Virus record (IMG/VR): IMGVR_UViG_3300028008_000037
Location: 1-39,698 of that record
DNA: 39,698 bases
Strand: one strand, 5' to 3'
From: a virus
Shown: piece by piece, positions 23,710 to 30,250 of the stretch
How positions within the stretch are numbered: the first letter of the stretch is position 1
Layout of the letters: the number at the start of each line of letters is the position of its first letter
Program-made: the position numbers and the translations under genes
Notes under the pieces: model-generated
What the model was told of the DNA's origin: nothing
Seen by the model: the letters and a program-made list of their open reading frames with translations, nothing else
Databases searched by the model: none

Positions 23710-24174
23710 TTAATCCTTAGTGAGATATGTCTCACTATCTATCCACCGATAACCGGTATTTTTAACCCAAGGTAAAAATCCCCAACTCTTGGCTTTCTTA
23801 CCCATATAAAATAAACTCCAACAAGGAATCTCATTTCCATTGGCGTCTTTTTCTAATTCTAAAAAGTGTAAGTCATCTGACTTACGATATCGAAAGTGTC
23901 CTGGTCCTCTCCATACTTTATGGGAACCGCATACATGTCCTTCACGAGCATATATAGGAAGATTTTCCCAATAGCCACCTTTAAGAATTAATGTTGCATA
24001 ACTCCATGGATGATCATGGAGAACATCTTCATCGCTTTTTAAAACTTTGTGTAATGTGATATTAAACGGAAAGTTCTTTCTGTCTTTTAAGAAAAGATAG
24101 TAGCGAACTAAGTATGGTTCATTACTGTCTCTGTCTTTAATTACACGTTTACGTCCTTTAAAAAAGTTTAGCAT
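23710..24174 (-). CDS. Cupin-fold protein
   Basis: A 154-residue protein with a likely cupin core. HDHPWSYATLILKGGYWE (53-70) matches cupin motif 1 (two His plus a Gly-rich turn and Glu), and HFRYRKSDDLHFLEL (93-107) matches motif 2 with H103. These could bind a metal ion. N-terminal residues 1-30 are basic, with a Tyr/Leu-rich segment (PYLVRYYLFLKDRK). The C-terminal part has GKKAKSWGFLPW. The family in phages is of unknown function; cupins include dioxygenases, epimerases and sugar-binding proteins. Its start overlaps the upstream stop by one base (TAATG), and it lies next to an oxygenase and a glycosyltransferase. Confidence 0.7.
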   Translation of the reverse strand: MLNFFKGRKRVIKDRDSNEPYLVRYYLFLKDRKNFPFNITLHKVLKSDEDVLHDHPWSYATLILKGGYWENLPIYAREGHVCGSHKVWRGPGHFRYRKSDDLHFLELEKDANGNEIPCWSLFYMGKKAKSWGFLPWVKNTGYRWIDSETYLTKD

Positions 24175-24554
24175 TAGGTTGAACCCTTTATAGTTTCTAA
24201 TGTTTCAATTTTTGCTAGTTCGTGTTCGTATGCTTCTGCGGCACGTTTTAGTCCTGCATACTTTTCTTCTTTTTCAATATCTCTACTTACAACACCTAGT
24301 ACACGTTGCAGATCTTTAATAGACTGCATAACGTCTACACCACCTACTTTTAATTCACCTTCGATACAAACATCGCTATTGGTTATGCCAGTAGTATAAA
24401 TTGATGAAGGATCAGTAGTAAAACTGTCGTCCCAACTAGAAGTGTTTATAGTAATACTGTTATCAGTATACAATGAGTCGCTAGTATAAATTGATTGTAA
24501 GGTATCTGTACTTGATCCAAGGTCAATTGTATATGTTTCTGTATCATCGTTCAT
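24174..24554 (-). CDS. Conserved hypothetical protein, Thr/Ser/Asp-rich N-terminus
   Basis: A 126-residue protein whose start overlaps the glycosyltransferase gene by 11 nt. The first 60 residues are low-complexity Ser/Thr/Asp/Tyr (for example TDNSITINTSSWDDSFTT). The second half begins with IEGELKVGGVDVMQSIKDLQ, a phage-type segment also seen in small T4-like structural or accessory proteins, followed by a helical C-terminus (EKYAGLKRAAEAYEHELAKI). The acidic, disordered N-terminus and helical end suggest a binding adaptor. A virion-associated role is possible but is not supported by context, which is metabolic. Confidence 0.6.
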   Translation of the reverse strand: MNDDTETYTIDLGSSTDTLQSIYTSDSLYTDNSITINTSSWDDSFTTDPSSIYTTGITNSDVCIEGELKVGGVDVMQSIKDLQRVLGVVSRDIEKEEKYAGLKRAAEAYEHELAKIETLETIKGST

Positions 24555-25608
24555 CGCTAATCACCGTATACAAGTCTTTGCCGCTGAAGAAGTCTTTATT
24601 AAGTTTAGATACTTGTTTTGCAATACTTGGAAGGAAAGACTCGTAGTTTTCCATGTATTCAACTATCTGAGCAACAACTTTATCTTTATGATGTAAGTAT
24701 GCATCATAGTCTTCAGTCCATTTGCTGTCATATTTAAATTCAGGTAATGCCATTTCACTGTAACTTAGTCTATCTGGCACCATAGGTATAGCATTAACTA
24801 ATGCTCCTTCATACCAACTAATACCTAATGTTTCTTGTAGGTTAGCACTAAACACAATCTTAGCTTCGCCTAGTAAATTATGATATTCATTTTTTGTAAG
24901 TTGTTGTTCTTGACATACTACAAATTCATATTGAGGTAAACGTTGTTTTAAATCTCTAAAAATATCAACTTGTTTCTCAGGAGCAACACGATGTGGGAAC
25001 AAGATCAAGTCTCGCTTTTCCATACCTTTGTAACTATCTAAACTGTTCTTTAGATATTCCATAGGCCATCCTACACGTTTCATTTTAGTTTGATCAACTA
25101 CGCCCATTTCAAGTGCAAACGTTTCTGCAAACATATCCCAATGAAATTCACTTGCAAAAAAATTGTCATCGTAACATTCAAACATTGAATATTCTGCATG
25201 TCTGACCCAAGGTTTATCTCCTATAAGTCTACCTAAGAAATCTTGTGGATCATAACTGCCTGCATGCCAAAGTCCGCCAATACAAATATCAACGCCTAAT
25301 AGTTCGGCCATGTAACGAAGTTGTATAACAGTAGGATTCCAAGCATCCGTGTATAGGAAATAGTCATCATCATTAATGGTTCCATTACAGAACATTTCTC
25401 CTATTTTTTCTAACTGTTTGCTTTTATAAACATTTGTACCACCGAAGTTAAGAAACGCCCCAGGTGTTGTAGCCTGAGGAGTATCTCCACCACTAACAAC
25501 TTCTACTTTTTCATTCGTAGCTCGTTGCAGTTGCTTTGGAAGATGTTCTTTCCATTGTTTAGTATAGCGTGTATCAACTGCTTCAATGTCTACGATATAG
25601 ATAGTCAT
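24544..25608 (-). CDS. Glycosyltransferase, GT-B type
   Basis: A 354-residue protein of GT-B architecture. The C-terminal nucleotide-sugar domain shows RDLILFPHRVAPEKQVDIFR (199-218), with the conserved Arg/Lys, and LQETLGISWYEGAL (257-270), where E259 and E267 form the E-x7-E motif of GT4-like enzymes. The N-terminal acceptor domain (1-195) contains FGGTNVYKS and DIC-IGGLWHAGS. The sugar and acceptor are unknown; possibilities include modified phage DNA bases, capsid or fibre proteins, or a host surface polymer. It overlaps the genes on both sides, starts at a TAATG overlap, and has a GGAGGAAC ribosome site. Phage GTs near DNA-base-modification genes invite the DNA-glycosylation hypothesis, but this is not shown. 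Confidence 0.85.
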   Translation of the reverse strand: MTIYIVDIEAVDTRYTKQWKEHLPKQLQRATNEKVEVVSGGDTPQATTPGAFLNFGGTNVYKSKQLEKIGEMFCNGTINDDDYFLYTDAWNPTVIQLRYMAELLGVDICIGGLWHAGSYDPQDFLGRLIGDKPWVRHAEYSMFECYDDNFFASEFHWDMFAETFALEMGVVDQTKMKRVGWPMEYLKNSLDSYKGMEKRDLILFPHRVAPEKQVDIFRDLKQRLPQYEFVVCQEQQLTKNEYHNLLGEAKIVFSANLQETLGISWYEGALVNAIPMVPDRLSYSEMALPEFKYDSKWTEDYDAYLHHKDKVVAQIVEYMENYESFLPSIAKQVSKLNKDFFSGKDLYTVISDER

Positions 25609-25817
25609 TAGTTCCTCCGTTTGTTTATATTGTTGCGTCCTGCATTACGAGCTTTTGCACGAAGCCAGCCTTGGTATTTTTTATATGCTTCCCATACAGG
25701 TGCACCTTCTTTGTATAAGTCTTTTTCATTAAAGACTTTACCTTCAAAGCGACAGTAGTCGCGAAACTTGTCAAGATCGTCATAGATGTCCATAACTTTC
25801 GGAAAGTTCTTTGCCAT
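25608..25817 (-). CDS. Small conserved phage protein
   Basis: A 69-residue basic protein (MAKNFPKVMDIYDDLDKFRD at the start). It contains a conserved-looking core DYCRFEGKVFNEKDLYKEG and a Lys/Arg-rich C-terminus (WLRAKARNAGRNNINKRRN). I recall similar short proteins with FCRFEGKVFNE in T4-like cyanophages, without a function. The basic tail could bind nucleic acid. It has an AAAAGG ribosome site, ends at the glycosyltransferase start, and follows the QueD-like gene. The alternative frame in the same stretch is a shadow. Confidence 0.65.
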   Translation of the reverse strand: MAKNFPKVMDIYDDLDKFRDYCRFEGKVFNEKDLYKEGAPVWEAYKKYQGWLRAKARNAGRNNINKRRN

Positions 25818-25843
25818 TGTAGTTTTCCTTTTGATAATAGCAT

Positions 25844-26248
25844 TTAGGGTTTTGGGTAAAAGATTTGACAGCCATTCTCTCCATCTTCGGAGACATCAAT
25901 CTCAACAAAGCGGCCGGGATACTTTGCTGAAATTTGTGAATATAGATCGTCTGCGATCATTTCACACGATTTGTAATCTAGTACGAGCACCGCACCGTCG
26001 GAATCATTATAGAGCTTTTCGAGCCATCTTTTGAACTGGATGAATTCGATGTCTCTATCGTCATGGAACACTTCGATACGCACCCTGAAGTGGAAAATAT
26101 GACGATGAGGATAACCAAGGAACGAAACGTCCATGTCATCACCTGTTGCAAGTTTTGGGTCATCTAGTGCCGCCGGATATTTATGAATACCTTCTTTTCT
26201 AAAGGTTACCCATATACTCTTTTGTGAGTTATTTATTGTATTTTCCAT
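25844..26248 (-). CDS. QueD/6-pyruvoyl-tetrahydropterin synthase-like protein
   Basis: I chose ATG 26248 (AGAGAGGAT upstream), giving 134 residues; the earlier ATG at 26299 lies at the promoter's own start site. The fold pattern follows QueD/PTPS by eye: a first His in the strand EGIHKYPAA, then HRHIFHFRVRIEV with HxH as zinc ligands, then a helix DIEFIQFKRWLEKLY, then YKSCEMIADDLYSQI where QueD has TSExxA, and a last strand VEIDVSEDGENGCQIFY. The Cys before HxH and the Asp-His pair of classic QueD are not evident, so activity is uncertain. With FolE and QueE in the same window, it is the best candidate for making 6-carboxytetrahydropterin. Confidence 0.65.
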   Translation of the reverse strand: MENTINNSQKSIWVTFRKEGIHKYPAALDDPKLATGDDMDVSFLGYPHRHIFHFRVRIEVFHDDRDIEFIQFKRWLEKLYNDSDGAVLVLDYKSCEMIADDLYSQISAKYPGRFVEIDVSEDGENGCQIFYPKP

Positions 26249-26306
26249 TCTATCCTCTCTCATTCTACGAAGCATGTAGTCGTAATAACGTTCTTGCATT
26301 GTTTAT

Positions 26307-26335
26307 AGTATACTTTCATTTAATTACTTTGTCAA
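26307..26335 (-). promoter_or_regulatory. Sigma70-type promoter for the QueD-like gene
   Basis: TTGACA (26330-26335) and TATACT (26307-26312) on the minus strand with a 17-bp spacer. Initiation near 26300 supports the start codon at 26248 rather than 26299. Confidence 0.78.
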
Positions 26336-26849
26336 GTCCATATTTGCTCCAATCGGTAAATTTTTCTCTATCCAAAAGGTCATGCAAACTATGGCACCAA
26401 ACACCTGGGTTAGTTGCCTTAAAATCTTTATCGTCAATCTTCAACATAGTGTTGTAGTTCCACTGTTTCACATAAGGCAATGGAATGCGTAGTTGTGGAA
26501 TAAAGTTATTGTATTCTACCATAGCAGACTCTAACATACCTTCTGCATGATCAATTGGAAGATCTAATGAACAAAGATATCCTTCATCTAAGAAAGGCAT
26601 TATCATTTTTTCAAAACGCTCCCAGTTACCTGCATCTGCTGGAAAGTCTGTACCAGGGTTAAATGAATGGTTAGCACCAAAAAAGATATGCTTACAATCC
26701 AATTTATTGTAGTATGTCAAAATAGTATCTACATCTTGAAGTCCATCTACAAATAATGTCTTTAAACCGTAAGCAGGAGTTTTTTCGACTTCTACACCTA
26801 CAAATAAAACAGGTGTTTCTAAAACGCCATCATCATAATCTCTTTTCAT
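26316..26849 (-). CDS. Conserved phage protein of unknown function between dpdA and the QueD-like gene
   Basis: A 177-residue protein whose ATG overlaps the YdcH-like gene by 4 nt. Visible segments are ETPVLFVGVEVEKTPAYGLK near the start, KHIFFGANHSFNPGTD around residue 55, a central YLCSLDLPIDHAEGMLESAM, EYNNFIPQLRIPLPY, and a C-terminal KATNPGVWCHSLHDLLDREK. The highly specific NPGVWCHSLHDL and IFxGANHSF strings look like conserved active-site or binding loops. I do not know the family. Its position in one transcript with a transglycosylase and just before a QueD-like gene makes a role in deazaguanine DNA modification possible. Confidence 0.65.
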   Translation of the reverse strand: MKRDYDDGVLETPVLFVGVEVEKTPAYGLKTLFVDGLQDVDTILTYYNKLDCKHIFFGANHSFNPGTDFPADAGNWERFEKMIMPFLDEGYLCSLDLPIDHAEGMLESAMVEYNNFIPQLRIPLPYVKQWNYNTMLKIDDKDFKATNPGVWCHSLHDLLDREKFTDWSKYGLDKVIK

Positions 26850-27046
26850 ATCTCTTTCAGCCTTTTCTCTAATCTATATATTTCGTCTTTGAACCATAAC
26901 TTTTTGGTCTTCATCATGTTAATTTCGGAGTCAGTTGCAAACTTATTATAACGATTAATTATGCTATCGTCAAGTTCTCTATGACGTTTATATAAAATAT
27001 CTAATTGATTCGCTATTTTTTCGTGTTCATCACTGTAATTGCTCAT
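26846..27046 (-). CDS. YdcH/DUF465-like small coiled-coil protein
   Basis: I chose ATG 27046 (66 residues) with AGGGGAA upstream, overlapping the dpdA-like gene by 17 nt. The product is a helical hairpin: a first helix with KIANQLDILYKRHRELDDSI and a second with INMMKTKKLWFKDEIYRLEK, matching the HRELDxxI...L..KKL.LKDEI..L pattern of DUF465 (YdcH) proteins of alphaproteobacteria. Function of that family is unknown. Its presence between phage genes suggests acquisition from a host of that kind, which is weak evidence about the host. Confidence 0.7.
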   Translation of the reverse strand: MSNYSDEHEKIANQLDILYKRHRELDDSIINRYNKFATDSEINMMKTKKLWFKDEIYRLEKRLKEI

Positions 27047-28595
27047 CCTCAAGTTCCCCTAACTTACTTTCTTGTTCTTCAGTATATTCACCTGCTTCTA
27101 ATTCTTCTTGTTGTGGCGTTTCTTCTACATCAAACAATGCGTTAAAATATGTACTAGAATTTACAGTCTTTTTACCAATAGCACCCCTAGTACCAGGTAT
27201 GCTCATCCAGAATTTACTAAACTCTTCGATAATTGCATTTGCTTCATCTCTATTGTCTGTCATAAAGATTGCTTCGACTATGTCTTTAAAGTAGACTCTA
27301 TCAAAACGTTCGTCTACTAACATCTTAGGAGTTATACCTGCATCATACTGTCTGTTTGCTTCTTGTACAGCATTAATATGACTCCATACATTGTGACCCA
27401 TTTGTATTGCGTAACTAAATGAATCCCAAGATGTTTTACCTTCTTTACCTATTTTGTTTAGATCGCCGGGCTTATAGTAACATACATCATTTACAAGTAG
27501 TCCGTCAGTTACTGGACTATCCTCAAAGTTTTTAAAGATACCATCTTGTAATACAGCATCGCGGAATGTTCTAGTATCAGTTGCATATTTTTTATCATCT
27601 ATACTAGGCACCATTCGATAAGTCCACTTACCTCTATCAGGTGTTTCGTTTTGAATGTATACTTGCCCATTTGCTGTAGCAAGGAAAGGACTAGCACAAT
27701 CAAATGTAACCATAAAGTTTGGGTTATGATACTTACGAACAGCTCTTTGTATGTCTGTTAGTAATGTAGCCCATTCTAGTTTACTTGTACCTAAGAAGTG
27801 CATTACATCATGTACTCCTTGTTCCAGTAGTCCGTCAAATTTCAATGCAACTAGACGTTTAAGAACCAAATGTACATCACACATATTCTGACCACCCATT
27901 GCCCAGCCATTAAAATGCTTGTCTGGATATATGTTAGGATCACAATAGTCTTTCATTTGCTGATACCAATCTTCTGCATCAGCATGGTTCTCGCCTTGTA
28001 ATACATTTAAGAATTTACAAGCACCTGTTCTGTGTTTCATCCAATAGTCATTGTTTATACGTGTTGCTTTTACAGCCTCATCATATGTACTAATGCCAGT
28101 GGCTTTTGCACCTTCAGGTGAACGTGCTACCCAGGCTGGAATATCAAGGACCATACCATAGTCCATATATGCATCCATCCAACGTAAAACGCCATCACGT
28201 TTCTTTTGTGCCTTTGGACAGTTAGGATCTTTCCAGTCTCCTTCCCAAACACCTTTACCAATTTGGAAACCACCTGAGTCACCAAGTATCCATGTGTTTG
28301 CTCTGTCTCTATTACGCACCATATCTTCTTTTGGAACGATCTTATTTGTATCTAAGTCAGCATGACCTGCTGAATATAGTGTCCACTTGTACGTAAACGC
28401 ACCTTCTTGTTTATTAAGATAGTTTAGACTTTCTACACCATTGTTCCAATTAGCAGGTATACGAGCATCTTCAATATATGGACCTTTTACAGGATCTGGA
28501 AATCTCTGCTTGCCTACATACGTTGCATAAAAACCACTTAATGCTGGAAGAAAATGTGCATAGTCATTTTGTTCTGCTGTTAAGTCCTTACGCAT
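27030..28595 (-). CDS. dpdA: TGT/DpdA-like 7-deazaguanine transglycosylase
   Basis: A 521-residue protein with tRNA-guanine transglycosylase active-site order: DSGGFQ (106-111, Asp106 matching the base-binding Asp of TGT), LQGEN (199-203, like VQGG), GWAMGGQ (230-236, like GYAIGG), HFLGT (266-270), and TFDCASP (297-303), where D299 matches the TGT nucleophile in FDCxxP. The C-terminal zinc motif of tRNA TGT is not visible, and the C-terminus is acidic. Phage DpdA proteins of this superfamily exchange guanine in DNA for deazaguanine bases, which protects against restriction. With FolE, QueE and a QueD-like gene in the window, DNA rather than tRNA is the likely substrate. The gene starts 3 nt after the sliding clamp stop codon. 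Confidence 0.8.
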   Translation of the reverse strand: MRKDLTAEQNDYAHFLPALSGFYATYVGKQRFPDPVKGPYIEDARIPANWNNGVESLNYLNKQEGAFTYKWTLYSAGHADLDTNKIVPKEDMVRNRDRANTWILGDSGGFQIGKGVWEGDWKDPNCPKAQKKRDGVLRWMDAYMDYGMVLDIPAWVARSPEGAKATGISTYDEAVKATRINNDYWMKHRTGACKFLNVLQGENHADAEDWYQQMKDYCDPNIYPDKHFNGWAMGGQNMCDVHLVLKRLVALKFDGLLEQGVHDVMHFLGTSKLEWATLLTDIQRAVRKYHNPNFMVTFDCASPFLATANGQVYIQNETPDRGKWTYRMVPSIDDKKYATDTRTFRDAVLQDGIFKNFEDSPVTDGLLVNDVCYYKPGDLNKIGKEGKTSWDSFSYAIQMGHNVWSHINAVQEANRQYDAGITPKMLVDERFDRVYFKDIVEAIFMTDNRDEANAIIEEFSKFWMSIPGTRGAIGKKTVNSSTYFNALFDVEETPQQEELEAGEYTEEQESKLGELEDEQLQ

Positions 28596-28598
28596 ATT

Positions 28599-29327
28599 CT
28601 ACTTACTCTGTGCTGGCAAAATGTAATCGTACTTTGCTAAGCCACTGTCCACAGTAATCATCATAGCACCTTGATTGGAAATACTCATTGTAATATTACC
28701 ATCTAAGTTTAAGATAGACTGTACTTGTGCTACAGGCCAACTCCAAGTATGACTTAATTCACCTTCAACAGCATGTTGGAAGATAAAACTACCTGCGTGT
28801 GTACTTGCATCACCAAAACTAAACACAAGATTACCATCAGTAGTTGTTACATTAAATGTAGGCTCTTCGGCGTGTGCAGCACTTTGTAACTTCATACGTG
28901 CAATACTTGCCATGCTTGGTTCAAATGTTACGTCCCATGATGCACCTTTAAACTTAACAGTTTTTAGTTTTTCTTCAATGATTGCTTTATTCATAAAGCG
29001 ATAATCATTTTCAAAGTCTCCAGAAGCATTTTCAAAGTGAATATGTGTTGGAACAGTTTCACCATTGCGGTCTGCTTGAACTACTTCAAGTTTTGCGTTA
29101 TCTTTGTATTCTGGATTCTTTAAATGCAAACTTAGTTTGTCTAAGTTAGGCATACCAAACGTTCCAATAAACTCTGATACAGGGTTATGTGTAGTTGCTG
29201 TTAAAATAACTGATCTGTCTTCTGCCATTGCATCAATAGCCGTTTCTGTTTCAGCGTTAACTTTAACCAGTGATAGAAAACCTAGTGCATGTGTGTGTGC
29301 GACTACGTCTTGTAATATATCTTTCAT
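28599..29327 (-). CDS. 45: Sliding clamp (DNA polymerase processivity factor)
   Basis: A 242-residue protein resembling cyanophage-type gp45 sliding clamps, which encircle DNA, hold the polymerase, and in T4 also activate late transcription. The sequence is beta-strand rich with no catalytic motif, as expected for a clamp: FIGTFGMPNLDKLSLHL, a strand-rich centre, and a C-terminal MMITVDSGLAKYDYIL. The length matches T4 gp45 (about 228). It has a consensus sigma70 promoter and a TAGGAGAATAT ribosome site. Here it heads a transcript that continues into the DpdA-like gene rather than clamp-loader genes, an unusual arrangement. Confidence 0.85.
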   Translation of the reverse strand: MKDILQDVVAHTHALGFLSLVKVNAETETAIDAMAEDRSVILTATTHNPVSEFIGTFGMPNLDKLSLHLKNPEYKDNAKLEVVQADRNGETVPTHIHFENASGDFENDYRFMNKAIIEEKLKTVKFKGASWDVTFEPSMASIARMKLQSAAHAEEPTFNVTTTDGNLVFSFGDASTHAGSFIFQHAVEGELSHTWSWPVAQVQSILNLDGNITMSISNQGAMMITVDSGLAKYDYILPAQSK

Positions 29328-29351
29328 TTATATTCTCCTATGTTAAGTTCT

Positions 29352-29380
29352 ATTATAAAGTATATTTAGGTTTTTGTCAA
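29352..29380 (-). promoter_or_regulatory. Consensus sigma70 promoter for the clamp-dpdA unit
   Basis: TTGACA (29375-29380) and TATAAT (29352-29357) are perfect on the minus strand with 17-bp spacing. The first 19 bases of the element (CTTGACAAAAACCTAAATA) are identical to the folE promoter. Confidence 0.85.
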
Positions 29381-29389
29381 GCATTAATA

Positions 29390-29809
29390 TTATTTCTGTC
29401 TGTCAGAAACACGTTTTCGTAGGTCGCTCGAACTAAACCTATGATCTCGTTTGTTAAAGAATATTTCAATATCACGTTTTCTACAGATATCTCTGCCAGT
29501 AAACTCTTTATCTCTATATTCTTCGCCTAGGATACGTACATGTATGGTATACATACTCAAAATATCTTCTAGGTCTTGTTCAGTTCCGTAAGGAATGATT
29601 TCGTCTACATACCCTACTGCTTTTAATTGAGTATATCGTTCAACAATAGTTTGTATAGGACAGTTCTTTTCAGGTCTGTCCATACTTGGATCAACTTGCA
29701 ATCCAACAATTAAATAATCACATTGTTCTTTTGCTTCACGTAACATTTGTACATGTCCTGCATGTAATAAATCAAATGTACTACATGTAAATCCTACTCT
29801 ATCCGACAT
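29390..29809 (-). CDS. TagD-like glycerol-3-phosphate cytidylyltransferase
   Basis: A 139-residue nucleotidyltransferase. The HxGH motif is HAGH (16-19) in TCSTFDLLHAGH, and RFSSSDLRKR (124-133) matches the RTEGISTT-like second motif of TagD-type enzymes. Known relatives join CTP to glycerol-3-phosphate or ethanolamine phosphate; in marine phages such genes are widespread with unknown targets. The N-terminus carries a GFTCSTF strand typical of the family. The start overlaps the upstream 47-residue membrane-protein gene. Confidence 0.88.
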   Translation of the reverse strand: MSDRVGFTCSTFDLLHAGHVQMLREAKEQCDYLIVGLQVDPSMDRPEKNCPIQTIVERYTQLKAVGYVDEIIPYGTEQDLEDILSMYTIHVRILGEEYRDKEFTGRDICRKRDIEIFFNKRDHRFSSSDLRKRVSDRQK

Positions 29810-29942
29810 CTTTATCCTCCCAGTATTTCCAAGTTTCTTGAGTTACTGGATGTGTAAATTTGTGTGAATAGTGGAAAGTGATACCACCGAATATCATTGG
29901 ACACAACATTACTGCAAGTACGCCTAAAATTCCTATATCCAT
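29799..29942 (-). CDS. 47-residue single-pass membrane protein
   Basis: Starts at a TAATG overlap with the gene above and ends inside the start of the cytidylyltransferase gene. The protein begins MDIGILGVLAVMLCPMIFGG, a membrane segment, followed by a His/Lys/Trp-rich cytoplasmic-type tail (THPVTQETWKYWEDKDVG). The overlaps at both ends and the continuous gene packing support it as real. The function is unknown. Confidence 0.7.
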   Translation of the reverse strand: MDIGILGVLAVMLCPMIFGGITFHYSHKFTHPVTQETWKYWEDKDVG

Positions 29943-30136
29943 TAGTGCATTTCCTTTAAGTTTGTTACACATACAGCCTGTGAGCCTATAGGATAGTAAC
30001 CATCAGTACTACCTAGTTCTAAAGATAAGTATTCTCTAGCCTTAAAGCACTCAACCATTGAGTCAAAGCGGCCGTGTTCTTCCGCTATTGGATGACCGTG
30101 AAATGTAAGAGTGATGTATACTAATACCCATTCCAT
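29942..30136 (-). CDS. Small conserved phage protein
   Basis: A 64-residue protein starting MEWVLVYITLTFHGHPIAEE. It is strand-rich at the start, with a helix SMVECFKAREYLSLELG in the middle and a C-terminal strand GSQAVCVTNLKE. It lies between two tiny genes and has GAGG upstream of its ATG. There is no enzymatic motif. A short soluble alpha/beta regulator or adaptor is possible; I do not recognise the family. Confidence 0.6.
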   Translation of the reverse strand: MEWVLVYITLTFHGHPIAEEHGRFDSMVECFKAREYLSLELGSTDGYYPIGSQAVCVTNLKEMH

Positions 30137-30138
30137 AA

Positions 30139-30249
30139 CTAATCCTCGTAATTTTCTGCTAATTGTCTTAGCATTGCAATTAATTCTTCAATGGTATTTA
30201 GGTCTTGACTGTTGTCAGTATCTATTTCCAATTGTATATTAACTTTCAT
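30139..30249 (-). CDS. 36-residue conserved-style peptide gene
   Basis: Starts at ATG 30249, with GGAGAATAAA upstream formed by the last bases of the polymerase gene, and ends 2 nt before the next start. The product is MKVNIQLEIDTDNSQDLNTI followed by EELIAMLRQLAENYED: one strand, one Asp-rich turn and one amphipathic helix. The good ribosome site and exact fit between neighbours support translation. The function is unknown. Confidence 0.65.
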   Translation of the reverse strand: MKVNIQLEIDTDNSQDLNTIEELIAMLRQLAENYED

Positions 30250-30250
30250 T

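Noticed and set aside
25625-25843. 72-residue frame overlapping the 69-residue gene
   Set aside because: It is an alternative frame with no ribosome site; the other frame has AAAAGG and fits between its neighbours.
26249-26299. Upstream ATG (26299) for the QueD-like gene
   Set aside because: It coincides with the predicted transcription start; ATG 26248 has a proper AGAGAGGAT ribosome site.
30212-30226. Copy of ACCTAAATA near the 36-residue gene as a promoter
   Set aside because: It lies inside coding sequence and lacks a correctly spaced -10 box.
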